The translations under genes and the position numbers were made by a program. Of a stretch of 38,458 nt of DNA, positions 17,367-26,100 are shown in pieces. Position 1 is the stretch's first letter. Every line of letters starts with the position of its first letter. The notes under the pieces are model-generated. The model saw nothing but the letters and a program-made list of their open reading frames with translations, made no database searches and had not been told where the DNA came from. The stretch is taken from positions 1 to 38,458 of the forward strand of contig JAUNGA010000016.1 in the NCBI GenBank assembly GCA_030524765.1, read 5' to 3'. This stretch comes from Bacteroidales bacterium. Its GTDB lineage: Bacteria > Bacteroidota > Bacteroidia > Bacteroidales > Muribaculaceae.

Positions 17367-17582
17367 TTACGCTGTCAGATAGAAAGCGCGGGTATGCGAC
17401 CAGCCCTGCGACGAATTGCGCACCGTCAGCATGATCATGCCGGGCCGTGCCTGAGGGTGACGGCGCACCCGGTCAATAATGTCGCCAAAACCGGTAAACC
17501 CTGTGCCTTGAAGATTGCAAAATTCTATGCCCCGGACCGATGCCGAAGCAAATACTGTATCAGAGTGAGAGATAGTTGCCAT
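17367..17582 (-). CDS. Unrecognised 71-residue small protein
   Basis: Not recognised. It starts MATISHSDTVFASAS and ends with a strand-like block GMIMLTVRNSSQGWSHTRAFYL; the middle has GTGFTGFGDIIDRVRRH, which could be a helix. No signal peptide or membrane segment. Support for it being real: a good -7 box (TAATTTTG) 26 bases before the ATG, a terminator closing the gene upstream, and an otherwise empty gap between two operons. The gap 17298-17366 after it shows no strong terminator. Confidence 0.6.
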   Translation of the reverse strand: MATISHSDTVFASASVRGIEFCNLQGTGFTGFGDIIDRVRRHPQARPGMIMLTVRNSSQGWSHTRAFYLTA

Positions 17583-17608
17583 AATACGTCTGTTTTGTAT
17601 TTACGGCA

Positions 17609-17616
17609 CAAAATTA
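17609..17616 (-). promoter_or_regulatory. -7 box of the 71-residue gene
   Basis: Minus strand TAATTTTG (TAnnTTTG). Its -33 position falls inside the terminator stem of the gene upstream, so terminator and promoter overlap. Confidence 0.45.
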
Positions 17617-17618
17617 CA

Positions 17619-17653
17619 AACGCACCTGTGCCACATACAGGCACAGGTGCGTT
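17619..17653 (-). terminator. Intrinsic terminator after the DUF805 gene
   Basis: Perfect 14-bp stem (17619-17632 with 17640-17653) and 7-base loop ACATACA, followed on the minus strand by TTTGTAATTTTGTG. It lies 20 bases past the DUF805 stop at 17674. Confidence 0.82.
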
Positions 17654-17673
17654 AAACGTAGTTAACCAACTTT

Positions 17674-18093
17674 TCAGGCTACGGGATTGCCAAAGCGGTT
17701 TGCGGTCGGTTCGCCGGGTTTGACATACCAGATGATCATGATGATCCAGCCGACAAGGGGTATCAGGCCGATAAAGAACCAGCCACCTGCGCGGCCTATG
17801 TCGTGCAGACGACGCCATGCCACGGCCAGCGACGGTACAATCAGTGCCAGCGAGCAGATACCGCCAAGCCACTGACTGATCATGCCGCAGATAAAGCCTG
17901 CGACGAACTGGAACAGCCAGAACCACCAGAACTCTGCGCGCGATGCGCGACCGTTGAAATCAGCATACTTGTTGAAACATACCTTGACAGCGTCAAGGAA
18001 TGTCATAGGAGGCTGTGCGCCGTTCATGCCGCCGCCAAAACCACCTTGCGGCTGTGTGTTGCCGCCAAAACCATTTGAATTGTATTCAGCCAT
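17674..18093 (-). CDS. DUF805 family inner-membrane protein
   Basis: A 139-residue membrane protein of unknown function. A soluble Gly/Asn/Gln-rich N-terminus (about 1-28, FGGNTQPQGGFGGG) precedes the DUF805 core: VKVCFNKYADFNGRASRAEFWWFWLF, then about three hydrophobic segments, the family's WRRLHDIGRAGGW motif, and the end VKPGEPTANRFG. The gap to ribBA is 47 bases with no TAnnTTTG box, so it is probably the last gene of the LptF/G-ribBA operon; the terminator at 17619 closes the unit. Confidence 0.9.
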   Translation of the reverse strand: MAEYNSNGFGGNTQPQGGFGGGMNGAQPPMTFLDAVKVCFNKYADFNGRASRAEFWWFWLFQFVAGFICGMISQWLGGICSLALIVPSLAVAWRRLHDIGRAGGWFFIGLIPLVGWIIMIIWYVKPGEPTANRFGNPVA

Positions 18094-18140
18094 AACTATA
18101 TATGATTGATTAATAATAAATTCGCTGTAGGGTCAATAGA

Positions 18141-19352
18141 TCAGAGATGCAGATCGTGCCCCATCCGCTGTTTTTTTGTCGTCATATAGCGCAGATTGTA
18201 CGGGTTAGGCTCGATCTCGATCGGCACGTTCTCTACCACCTCAAGACCAAAGCCCTCGAGCCCCTTGCGCTTGACAGGATTGTTGGTCATCAGTCGCATC
18301 TTGCGTATGCCCAGCAGATTGAGTATCTGTGCACCCACGCCATAGTCGCGTTCGTCAGCCTGATGGCCGAGGTGTATGTTAGCTTCTACCGTATCGAGCC
18401 CCTCTTCCTGCAGTTTGTAGGCGCGTATCTTGTCCATCAGGCCGATACCACGGCCCTCCTGATTGAGATATACCACCGCACCACGGCCTTCGGCCTCGAT
18501 CATCTGCATCGCCTTGTGCAGCTGATGGCCGCAATCGCAACGCATCGAGCCGAAGATATCGCCCGTGGCACACGACGAGTGCACGCGCACCAGCACCGGT
18601 TGGCCGTCGCTTATGTCACCCTTTATGATGGCTATATGCTCGAGTCCGTTGCTTTTCTGGCGGAAAGGTATGAGACGGAAATGTCCGTAATCAGTCGGCA
18701 TATCGACCTCGACGCCCATATCGACAAGCTGTTCATGCTCGAGCCGATAGGCTATAAGATCACGTATGCTGACCAGCTTGAGGCCCCACTCGTCGGCACG
18801 ACGGCGCAACTCCGGCAGACGTGCCATCGAGCCGTCGTCGCTCATGATCTCCATCAGAGCGGCTGCAGGAGCCAGACCGGCCAACCGGGCCAGATCGACC
18901 GCCGCTTCGGTGTGCCCCGAACGCTTGAGCACACCCTGATCCTGGGCGTAGAGCGGATTGATATGTCCCGGGCGGCCGAACGTCTCGGGCGTACTGGTCG
19001 GGTCGGCCAGAGCGCGTATGGTGGCACAACGGTCGTGTATGCTCACTCCCGTCGAGCAACCCTCGAGTTTGTCGACAGTCACAGTAAACGGAGTGCCCAG
19101 TACCGAAGTATTGTCCTCGACCTGACGGTCAAGGCCCAGCTCGCGGCAACGCGAGATCGTAATGGGCGCACACAGCACGCCACGGGCGTTCTTGAGCATG
19201 AAATTGACCTGCTCGGGAGTGATTTTCTCGGCGGCGACAATCAGATCGCCCTCATTCTCGCGGTCCTCGTCGTCGACGACCACTACCATGCGGCCCTCGC
19301 GAAAGTCGTGAATGGCCTCTTCGATTGAGTCAAGTTTTATATTCTTGTCCAT
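18141..19352 (-). CDS. ribBA: Bifunctional riboflavin enzyme: DHBP synthase / GTP cyclohydrolase II
   Basis: A 403-residue fusion that makes both precursors of riboflavin in the cytoplasm. The N-terminal RibB half (about 1-200) has [13 protein letters not shown] and the catalytic segment with [11 protein letters not shown]. The C-terminal RibA half has [20 protein letters not shown], which holds the three zinc cysteines, then [10 protein letters not shown] and a conserved end with NNPVKRKGL. Both halves look intact. It starts 17 bases after the LptF/G permease stop, so the two are co-transcribed. No FMN riboswitch is seen ahead of it, in keeping with its place inside an operon. Confidence 0.97.
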   Translation of the reverse strand: MDKNIKLDSIEEAIHDFREGRMVVVVDDEDRENEGDLIVAAEKITPEQVNFMLKNARGVLCAPITISRCRELGLDRQVEDNTSVLGTPFTVTVDKLEGCSTGVSIHDRCATIRALADPTSTPETFGRPGHINPLYAQDQGVLKRSGHTEAAVDLARLAGLAPAAALMEIMSDDGSMARLPELRRRADEWGLKLVSIRDLIAYRLEHEQLVDMGVEVDMPTDYGHFRLIPFRQKSNGLEHIAIIKGDISDGQPVLVRVHSSCATGDIFGSMRCDCGHQLHKAMQMIEAEGRGAVVYLNQEGRGIGLMDKIRAYKLQEEGLDTVEANIHLGHQADERDYGVGAQILNLLGIRKMRLMTNNPVKRKGLEGFGLEVVENVPIEIEPNPYNLRYMTTKKQRMGHDLHL

Positions 19353-19369
19353 TTGGGGTTATGGTATTG

Positions 19370-21148
19370 TTAATCGGTATTTTCTGCCGGTCCGATGCGG
19401 TCGAGCAATGCACGGGTTGTCTCGACAATGACAGACATATTGCGGCGCCCGGGCTCAAACGGATACTTGTTGAGCAATGCTATCACCTGTGCATCGCGCG
19501 AATTGCTCAGATAATCGACCACGGCATTGAGTTCTGACCGCAATGCACGTCGTGCGTGCGGGCTGCGGGCAGCCGCACAGTCGGCATCGAGTGTCGTCAG
19601 CATCTCGCGTGCCCGGTCTTTGTCAACATCGGTCATTACGATTTCTTTAAGCTCAAGCGAGCGTGCCGGCATACGGCCTGTCAGACGTGCGAAGAACAGC
19701 TTGTATGCGTCCCAGTTGAATACAGCCGAATCATCCACCGCCTTGATCGTAAAAAATATGCCCAGCGGCAGCAGCGCCACTGTGCTCAGCCACATACCCT
19801 GCCACACTTCGAGCTTGCCGTCGCGGGCCATTTTGTAGCCTGTATTGTCGAATATAAAGTAAATGATAAACAGAAAGACTGAGATAACCAGAGGTGTGCC
19901 CAGACCGCCTTTCTTGATGATGGCTCCGAGCGGAGCACCGATAAAGAAGAACACCAGTATGGCAAACGACAGCGTGAACTTGCGCTGCATCTCTATGTCG
20001 TGACGGCGCATCAGTTTGGCCTGCTCGGTCAGCATCAGCGCGCGGTACTCAAACTCCTGACGCGAGCGTTTCGAGTCAGATATCGCCTGGTTGACATACG
20101 ATTTAGCCAACGAAACCGACGGCTTGGCAAACACCGAGTCGAGATTGACCTCAGATACGCCCGCATGATACTCGGGCAACGGCCTGACCTCCCTCACGCG
20201 ATGGCCGGCGGTATCGGTGTAGATGCGGCGCGAGGCATGTCCCACGTATGGTGTCGCCAGCAGCTCGTCGGCATACACTGTGCCGATCGAGTCGACACGT
20301 TCGCCGATCGAGTCGATCGAGTGGCGCAGCTGACTCACGTTCTGGCCGACATACTGCGAGCGTATGCCTCCCTCGTCCATGCGGTTGAAATTCGCGTCAA
20401 ATGCAAAATACACCTCTTTTTGGGTAAACTGTTCGCGACGGAACGGCATGTATCCCGACGTACCCACACCCATCGAGTTGTCATTGAGATTCTCAAACAT
20501 CTCGCCGCTGTGCAACTCAAGGAAAAGGCGTGTCTTGTCACGGGTGAAGCTGAACCGGCCCGAATCAGCCAATATCACACGCGTATTGTCAGTACCGCGC
20601 GATATATCATATATGATCATGCCGTACAGCATGCCCGTCTCGGGATTTTTATGGTCGATATAGAGATTCATACCCGGTATCTCGTCATAAAACGAGCGCT
20701 CGGGAATCTCTACCTCGGGAGTCTTCTGTCGCACCGAGAACATCAGCGTCCACATGCGCGACTGCGCCACCGGCAGAACATTGTTCTGAAAGAAGAACGC
20801 TCCGATCGAGATCAGTACCATCAGCACGATCAGCGGCCTCATGATGCGGAATAGCGATATGCCGGCGGCCTTCATCGCCGTCAGCTCGAGTTTCTCGCCC
20901 AGGTTGCCGAATACCATCAGCGATGCCAGCAACACGGCCAGCGGCAGCGCCGTGGGCACCATTGTCAGCGCGGCATAGAAAAACAACTCGCCGAGCACGT
21001 CAAAACTCAGGCCTTTACCCACCAGATCATCAATCATGCGGAAGAGAAATTGCATCAGCACGATGAACAGACAGATAAAAAATGTCATCAGCAGCAACGG
21101 TGCAAATCGCTGCAGCATGAATGTATCGAGTCGTTTCAAGCCTAACAT
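19370..21148 (-). CDS. LptF/LptG-family permease (LPS export)
   Basis: Inner-membrane subunit of the LptBFG transporter that lifts LPS out of the membrane. From the ATG at 21148 (MLGLKRLDTFMLQRFAPLLL) it has 592 residues, with membrane segments at the N-terminus (about 15-125), a large periplasmic domain (about 130-385), and a C-terminal set of membrane segments from about 390 (LSFAILVFFFIGAPLGAIIKKGG). GKGLSFDVLGELFFY and ALPLAVLLASLMVFGNL are typical of the family. An in-frame extension to 21289 is rejected because the promoter lies inside it and homologues start near LGLKRLD. The extra C-terminal soluble tail (last about 110 residues) is longer than in E. coli LptF/G. RibBA follows at 17 bases. 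Confidence 0.92.
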   Translation of the reverse strand: MLGLKRLDTFMLQRFAPLLLMTFFICLFIVLMQFLFRMIDDLVGKGLSFDVLGELFFYAALTMVPTALPLAVLLASLMVFGNLGEKLELTAMKAAGISLFRIMRPLIVLMVLISIGAFFFQNNVLPVAQSRMWTLMFSVRQKTPEVEIPERSFYDEIPGMNLYIDHKNPETGMLYGMIIYDISRGTDNTRVILADSGRFSFTRDKTRLFLELHSGEMFENLNDNSMGVGTSGYMPFRREQFTQKEVYFAFDANFNRMDEGGIRSQYVGQNVSQLRHSIDSIGERVDSIGTVYADELLATPYVGHASRRIYTDTAGHRVREVRPLPEYHAGVSEVNLDSVFAKPSVSLAKSYVNQAISDSKRSRQEFEYRALMLTEQAKLMRRHDIEMQRKFTLSFAILVFFFIGAPLGAIIKKGGLGTPLVISVFLFIIYFIFDNTGYKMARDGKLEVWQGMWLSTVALLPLGIFFTIKAVDDSAVFNWDAYKLFFARLTGRMPARSLELKEIVMTDVDKDRAREMLTTLDADCAAARSPHARRALRSELNAVVDYLSNSRDAQVIALLNKYPFEPGRRNMSVIVETTRALLDRIGPAENTD

Positions 21149-21156
21149 ATCAACTG

Positions 21157-21189
21157 CAAAGATAGCAATTTTACACGAAATATCGCAAA
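21157..21189 (-). promoter_or_regulatory. Promoter of the LptF/G-ribBA-DUF805 operon, near leaderless
   Basis: Minus strand: -33 TTTG (21186-21189), 21-base spacer, -7 TATCTTTG (21157-21164). Only 8 bases separate the -7 box from the ATG at 21148. The best full promoter match in the window. Confidence 0.7.
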
Positions 21190-21385
21190 CCCACTTTTCG
21201 GCCGACGGGTCCGATAGCCCGATGTTGTGTTGTACGCAGCGCCCTACAGCCATCGACGCAATAACACAAAACTTACCATATGTCATCAAATATGCGCACC
21301 TATATCATTGATTATATGCCAATTCACTCTTTATCGCAATTTACCCGACTGATTACCCGCATATACACCCGAGTATGTTTATATC

Positions 21386-21393
21386 TAACTTTG
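21386..21393 (+). promoter_or_regulatory. -7 promoter box of the GH30 gene
   Basis: TAACTTTG matches TAnnTTTG, 95 bases before the ATG at 21489. The -33 position holds TTAC, a poor match, which would suit a regulated promoter. Confidence 0.45.
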
Positions 21394-21488
21394 TAGTGTC
21401 GAAATTTAAGTATCTCTACCCGCCGAGACCATTGACATCCAAACTTTTTTTCTGCATAATCCGAATAATCACCTTGAATTTTTAATTA

Positions 21489-23132
21489 ATGAACCAACCT
21501 AAATCTTTTAGATCAGTTTTGCTTCCCGTGGCCATGGCTTTCGTCTCTGCCCTCTCATCACAGGGCCAGACCTCACAGATCGCTCATGTCTACACGACTA
21601 CTTCCGACCGCTCACAGTCGATGACACTGACGGCACTCTCGCCACAAGGAAATTCGACTACCGACGCCATTGTTATCACAAACCGTCAGAACCAGGAAAT
21701 TGACGGTTACGGCTATGCCATCACCTATGCCTCATGCTACAATCTGCTTGAACGCATGTCGGCACAACAGCGTCACGAACTGCTCGAGCGCACCTTTTCA
21801 CACACAAATGGATACGGTGTGTCATACGTACGTATATCTATCGGTTGCAACGACTTTTCATCTGACGAGTACACTCTCTGCGATGCCAAGGGCGACCGGT
21901 CTGACCTGCTGCAGCACTTCAGGCTCCATTCCGACGAGATCAACTACGTCATTCCCGTTCTCAAGGAGATCATAGCGATCAATCCCGACATCAAGATCAT
22001 AGCCGCGCCATGGACTCCGCCGCGGTGGATGAAGTACGAAAACAATGACCCGTCTCAGACAAGCACGAGCTGGACGGGCGGACGGCTTCATCCCGACTTC
22101 TTCATGACCTATGGAGAGTATTTTGTCAAATTCATCCGCACTATGGAGTCATACGGCATCAGGATTCATGCCGTATCTCCCCAAAACGAGCCACTTAACT
22201 CCGGCAACTCGGCATCTATGTGGATGCCCTGGGATGACGAGGCCGGCTTTGTATCAAAAGGACTTGCACCGGCCCTGCATAACGCCGGGCTTAAGACAAA
22301 GATCTATATCTACGATCACAATTATAATTATGACAACGGTCCGTGGGGCAACGATGATTATGTGCGCAAGGTCTACAACCAGATGGGAACAGGCTTTGTT
22401 GGCGAAGAGCTGGTGGCCGGCTCATGCTGGCACAACTACGGCGGTCAGCTCAAAGACATCGCCAACGACATCGTCTGGGGCCGTCAAGACAAAGAGCTGC
22501 TGTTCTCAGAGGCCTCAATCGGCCAGTGGAACGACGGACGCAATCTCAACGCCCGCCTTGCATACGAAATGGATGAACTCATCATCGGACCGGCCCTGCA
22601 TCGGTTCCGCGGCTCGCTGGTATGGAACTTCATGCTCGATTCAAACGGAGCCCCCAACCGTCCCAAAGGATGCACCACATGCTATGGCGCCATTGATCTC
22701 ATGCTCGACGACGCCCGCAGCGAGCCCCGTCTCTCATATAATTCTCATTATTATATAATGGCTCATGCATCGGCTGTCATAAAGCCAGGCGCCCACCGCG
22801 TCGACACCGATGGCTGGTGGACAGAAGGTCTCTCGTACGCAGCTTTCCACAATCCCGACAACACGTCTGCGATACTGTTTTCAAACAATGGCGACAAAAA
22901 TCTGAATGTCAATGTCAACACCGACAATCATACATACACCGTGGCTGTTCCCGCCAAAAGCGTCGTGTCTATGCGCATGGGGCTTGATCCCGATCTGACA
23001 GGTGTCGACGGTGTCGCAGTTGACACCGACAACGAGCCCGTCAGCCTATATGACCTGCAGGGCCGACTTGCCCGGCATCCTGTCGCCGGACGTCTTTACA
23101 TCACATCAAAAGGAGAAAAAATCATATTTTAA
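21489..23132 (+). CDS. Secreted GH30 family glycoside hydrolase with Por-type tail
   Basis: A 547-residue retaining glycosidase. Signal peptide (about 1-27, ending SSQGQ), then the GH30 barrel with its side beta-domain. Acid/base Glu234 in AVSPQNEPLN and nucleophile Glu341 in LLFSEASIGQW; APWTPPRWMK and GYGYAITYAS are typical of the family. GH30 members include glucosylceramidases, endo-beta-1,6-glucanases and xylanases; the overall look is closest to the glucosylceramidase/beta-1,6-glucanase branch, but the substrate is not fixed. The C-terminus has a tail with VSLYDLQGRLARHP and GRLYITSKGEK, like type IX sorting tails. The next gene, a SusE/F-module protein 27 bases downstream, has a near-identical tail linker, so the two probably work together outside the cell. 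Confidence 0.9.
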   Translation: MNQPKSFRSVLLPVAMAFVSALSSQGQTSQIAHVYTTTSDRSQSMTLTALSPQGNSTTDAIVITNRQNQEIDGYGYAITYASCYNLLERMSAQQRHELLERTFSHTNGYGVSYVRISIGCNDFSSDEYTLCDAKGDRSDLLQHFRLHSDEINYVIPVLKEIIAINPDIKIIAAPWTPPRWMKYENNDPSQTSTSWTGGRLHPDFFMTYGEYFVKFIRTMESYGIRIHAVSPQNEPLNSGNSASMWMPWDDEAGFVSKGLAPALHNAGLKTKIYIYDHNYNYDNGPWGNDDYVRKVYNQMGTGFVGEELVAGSCWHNYGGQLKDIANDIVWGRQDKELLFSEASIGQWNDGRNLNARLAYEMDELIIGPALHRFRGSLVWNFMLDSNGAPNRPKGCTTCYGAIDLMLDDARSEPRLSYNSHYYIMAHASAVIKPGAHRVDTDGWWTEGLSYAAFHNPDNTSAILFSNNGDKNLNVNVNTDNHTYTVAVPAKSVVSMRMGLDPDLTGVDGVAVDTDNEPVSLYDLQGRLARHPVAGRLYITSKGEKIIF

Positions 23133-23159
23133 CTGAATATATAATCAATTTTTACTAAA

Positions 23160-26100
23160 GTGAAAAAACTTGATTCTCTGATCTACAGATTGGCGACACT
23201 ACTGCTGTTATGTGTCGCAAGCCCCTCGATATCGGCTATGGAGGCGCCCGAGAGGCTATATATCATTGGCAGCATTCCGGAATGGAACGGACAAAACAGC
23301 GCATGGAATCCGGCCAATTCACCCGAAATGACAAAAATCGGCAACAAATTTGTCATCAGAAACCTGTTTCTTAAGGACGGTGACAACGCATACTTCCAGT
23401 TTGGCAGCGATCGTAACTGGGATGGCAGACGCTTCTTTGCGTCCACCAAAGACATGAATATCCTGCTCGCTCCCGGGAAATTTAACGAGGGTGGAGACGA
23501 AAACAACTTCGCCGTCGCATCAGGCACCTACGACATCACAATCGATTTCGACAAAGAAGTGGTATATGCCGAGAAAAGCGCAGACATACCCCAGACACTT
23601 TATATAGTCGGCTCGCTCAACGGCGGTAACTGGGATCCCGGCAAATCTGTCCGTCTCGATCGCGATGGCAATAAGTTTTCTGTCAAAGGAGTGATTCTCA
23701 ACAATACCGGTAGCGATAAATCGTACTTTAAATTCATTACATCAGACGGCGATAACGCATGGGGCATGCCCGGTTGCGTGGCCGTAAGCAATGATGATGA
23801 CGTGACACCCGGCAAAGTCATATCGTTTATCTACAACTCCGATAACGCCGATGGATCGAACTTCATGGTCAACAACGGCATCTACGACATAACACTCGAT
23901 TTCGACTCAAAAACCATCAGTCTGGCCAACAGCGACGTCAAGCAGCTTTACATTGTCGGCAATCTCAACGGACGCGGATGGGACGCAGCCAACGCAATGC
24001 CTATGACCAAAAATGGCAATGTTTTCACGGCCAAAGACATCTACTTCTATGAACCGGGCAAAGAACGGGCTCAATTCCAGCTTCTTCTCGACAATAATTT
24101 CGGCGTCGACCGCTATCTGCCCCGATGGTCAGATGTCGAGTTTGATCAGAACTCAAAAGGCAGCGTACAATTATTCCGTCTTGACTCAGGCGGCGACAAC
24201 AACCTTAGCATCCCGGCCGGGCGCTATGATGTGACCGTCAACCTCAATAACGGCGAAGTATCTGTCGTGCGCAAATCCGTGCCCGAGCACCTATATCTGC
24301 GTGGCAACCTGCAGGGTACCGACTGGTGGGAATCGGCCACAATCGAGATGACACGCAATGGCGATAAATTCACTGCATCAAATGTTATCCTGTGGGCCGA
24401 AAACGACAATGCCGCTACAGCCCAATTCAAATTCTTCACCGACAACAGCTGGTCGGCCTCGCAGTATATCCCATATTATAATGATGAAATCACACCCGAC
24501 CGGCCTGCAGATTTCCGTCTTTCCCGCGGCGAGGCCGACAACAATGTCAACTTCAGTGCTGCCCGCGGTGTCTATGACGTCACATTCGACTATGCCACAG
24601 GCAAGGTAAGTCTGCAACGCGTCGACAACTATACCGATTGCAACAGCAACTTCAGGATGTCGTTCTGGGAAGGTCCCGTCAACGAGGCCCTGCGTCCCGA
24701 CGGACAGGCCGGCGCATCTGACATCGAGTTCGAGCCCTATCGCGTATCGGGTAGCCGCCACTACTATCGCATAAAAGTCGCCGACAATATTGATCCTATA
24801 AAATATGTGAGCCAAGCATGGCTTGGCGGATATGTCAATATCAGCAAATATCACTGGGACGGTGACAAATGCGTCAAAACGGCCGGAGCGTCCACCGATT
24901 TCAAGACCTATTACTTCGATGCCCGCAAGACCGGTACACGTGTGCCTGTCGTGACCGAATACTGGTGCGACAACTCCCGTCTTGAGGTAGGCATGCAGAT
25001 CAAGGCTATCTTTCTCGAGGTCGACGACAACAAGGACTTTGAGGGCAGATCGACGCCATTCACCGTCATATTCTCGGCCACCGGCGATCTCAACGAAAAC
25101 GCACCTGAACAGCAGCCTCTCAACTCTGACAGCTATTCTCTCGCGCTCTCGTCGGGCAGTCTCTATGAAATGCTCAAAGGCACTGCCGAGGGTGAAATCG
25201 AGATCCCATTCGTGCGCCACAACACAGCCGAGGAAGGCTACCGTATCAATCTCGGTCGCGACATCACCATTGACGGCGACCAGCAATTTACCCTCAAGGT
25301 AAACGGAGTGGCTTCTGACAAGCGTTTCACTCTCAGCGCTGTGAATACCCTCACCCCTGCCGGGGGCAACAACGTCATCAACAGCGGGCTGACATTCAAC
25401 CAGATCATACTGATGGTCGACCCCGACGACTATTCTGAGTATGAGATGTTCCTCTCTGACGGCGACATCAGCAAATACCCCGCCAACTACACCATGCACA
25501 ACAAATACCCCATGCTTAAGGTATGGAGCGGCAATGACGCTTCGTGGACATCGCTCTACAACAGCGGCATCACTCCCACCGACGTTGACGGCACTGTGAA
25601 ATACTACGAATTCAAGCCCGTGACCAAAGACGGATGCAACTCAAACCTCTACTTCCTCGATCTCGGCGAGCAGGGCATCAAGGTCAAACGTGCCGGATAC
25701 GAAGCATCGGCCGAAGCAGGTGCTGAAGCCAAATCTTATCAGTTCAACATCATCGATCAGAACGGCTACGACATATCTAATCCCTATCAGGGCTCGCAGT
25801 ATATCTATCCGGGCATGTGGTGGTGTGCCAATCCCAACCTCATGGACCCCGCTGGACAACGCGAATACATGGGCGTGAAGTTCCGCAACGTGCCCGAACT
25901 GTCATCGCGTGTCGACCTCGCCGTCAACCTCACGCCAGCACAAGGCGACGAGATCACCATCTACGGCATCACGCTCTTCAAGATCATCGGCACCGTTTAC
26001 GACGTCTATGTCGAAGACGTGCGCGAGAACAACGTCTACTACGTCTACATGCACACTCAACCCGTCACCGGAGACAATCTCCGCGCCAAATGCGAGCAGT

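Larger units (their letters stand above)
21149..21488. other. 340-base intergenic region with divergent promoters
   Basis: Holds the minus-strand promoter of the LptF/G operon at its left end and a plus-strand TAACTTTG for the GH30 gene at 21386-21393. Between them (21190-21380) I see no gene, hairpin or RNA. The GH30 leader is about 90 bases and AT-rich toward the start codon. Confidence 0.6.

Noticed and set aside
18147..19328. Long open frame of 393 codons opposite ribBA
   Set aside because: It is an antisense shadow produced by GC-rich codon use. The minus-strand frame carries full RibB and RibA motifs; this one has none.
19353..19369. FMN riboswitch ahead of ribBA
   Set aside because: Only 17 bases separate it from the gene upstream, too short for the element.
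20000..20854. 284-codon plus-strand frame opposite the LptF/G permease
   Set aside because: It is rich in His, Arg and Gln with no motif, as expected for an antisense shadow.
21149..21289. In-frame extension of the LptF/G permease to 21289
   Set aside because: A clear -33/-7 promoter lies inside the extension, and homologues begin near the LGLKRLD segment.
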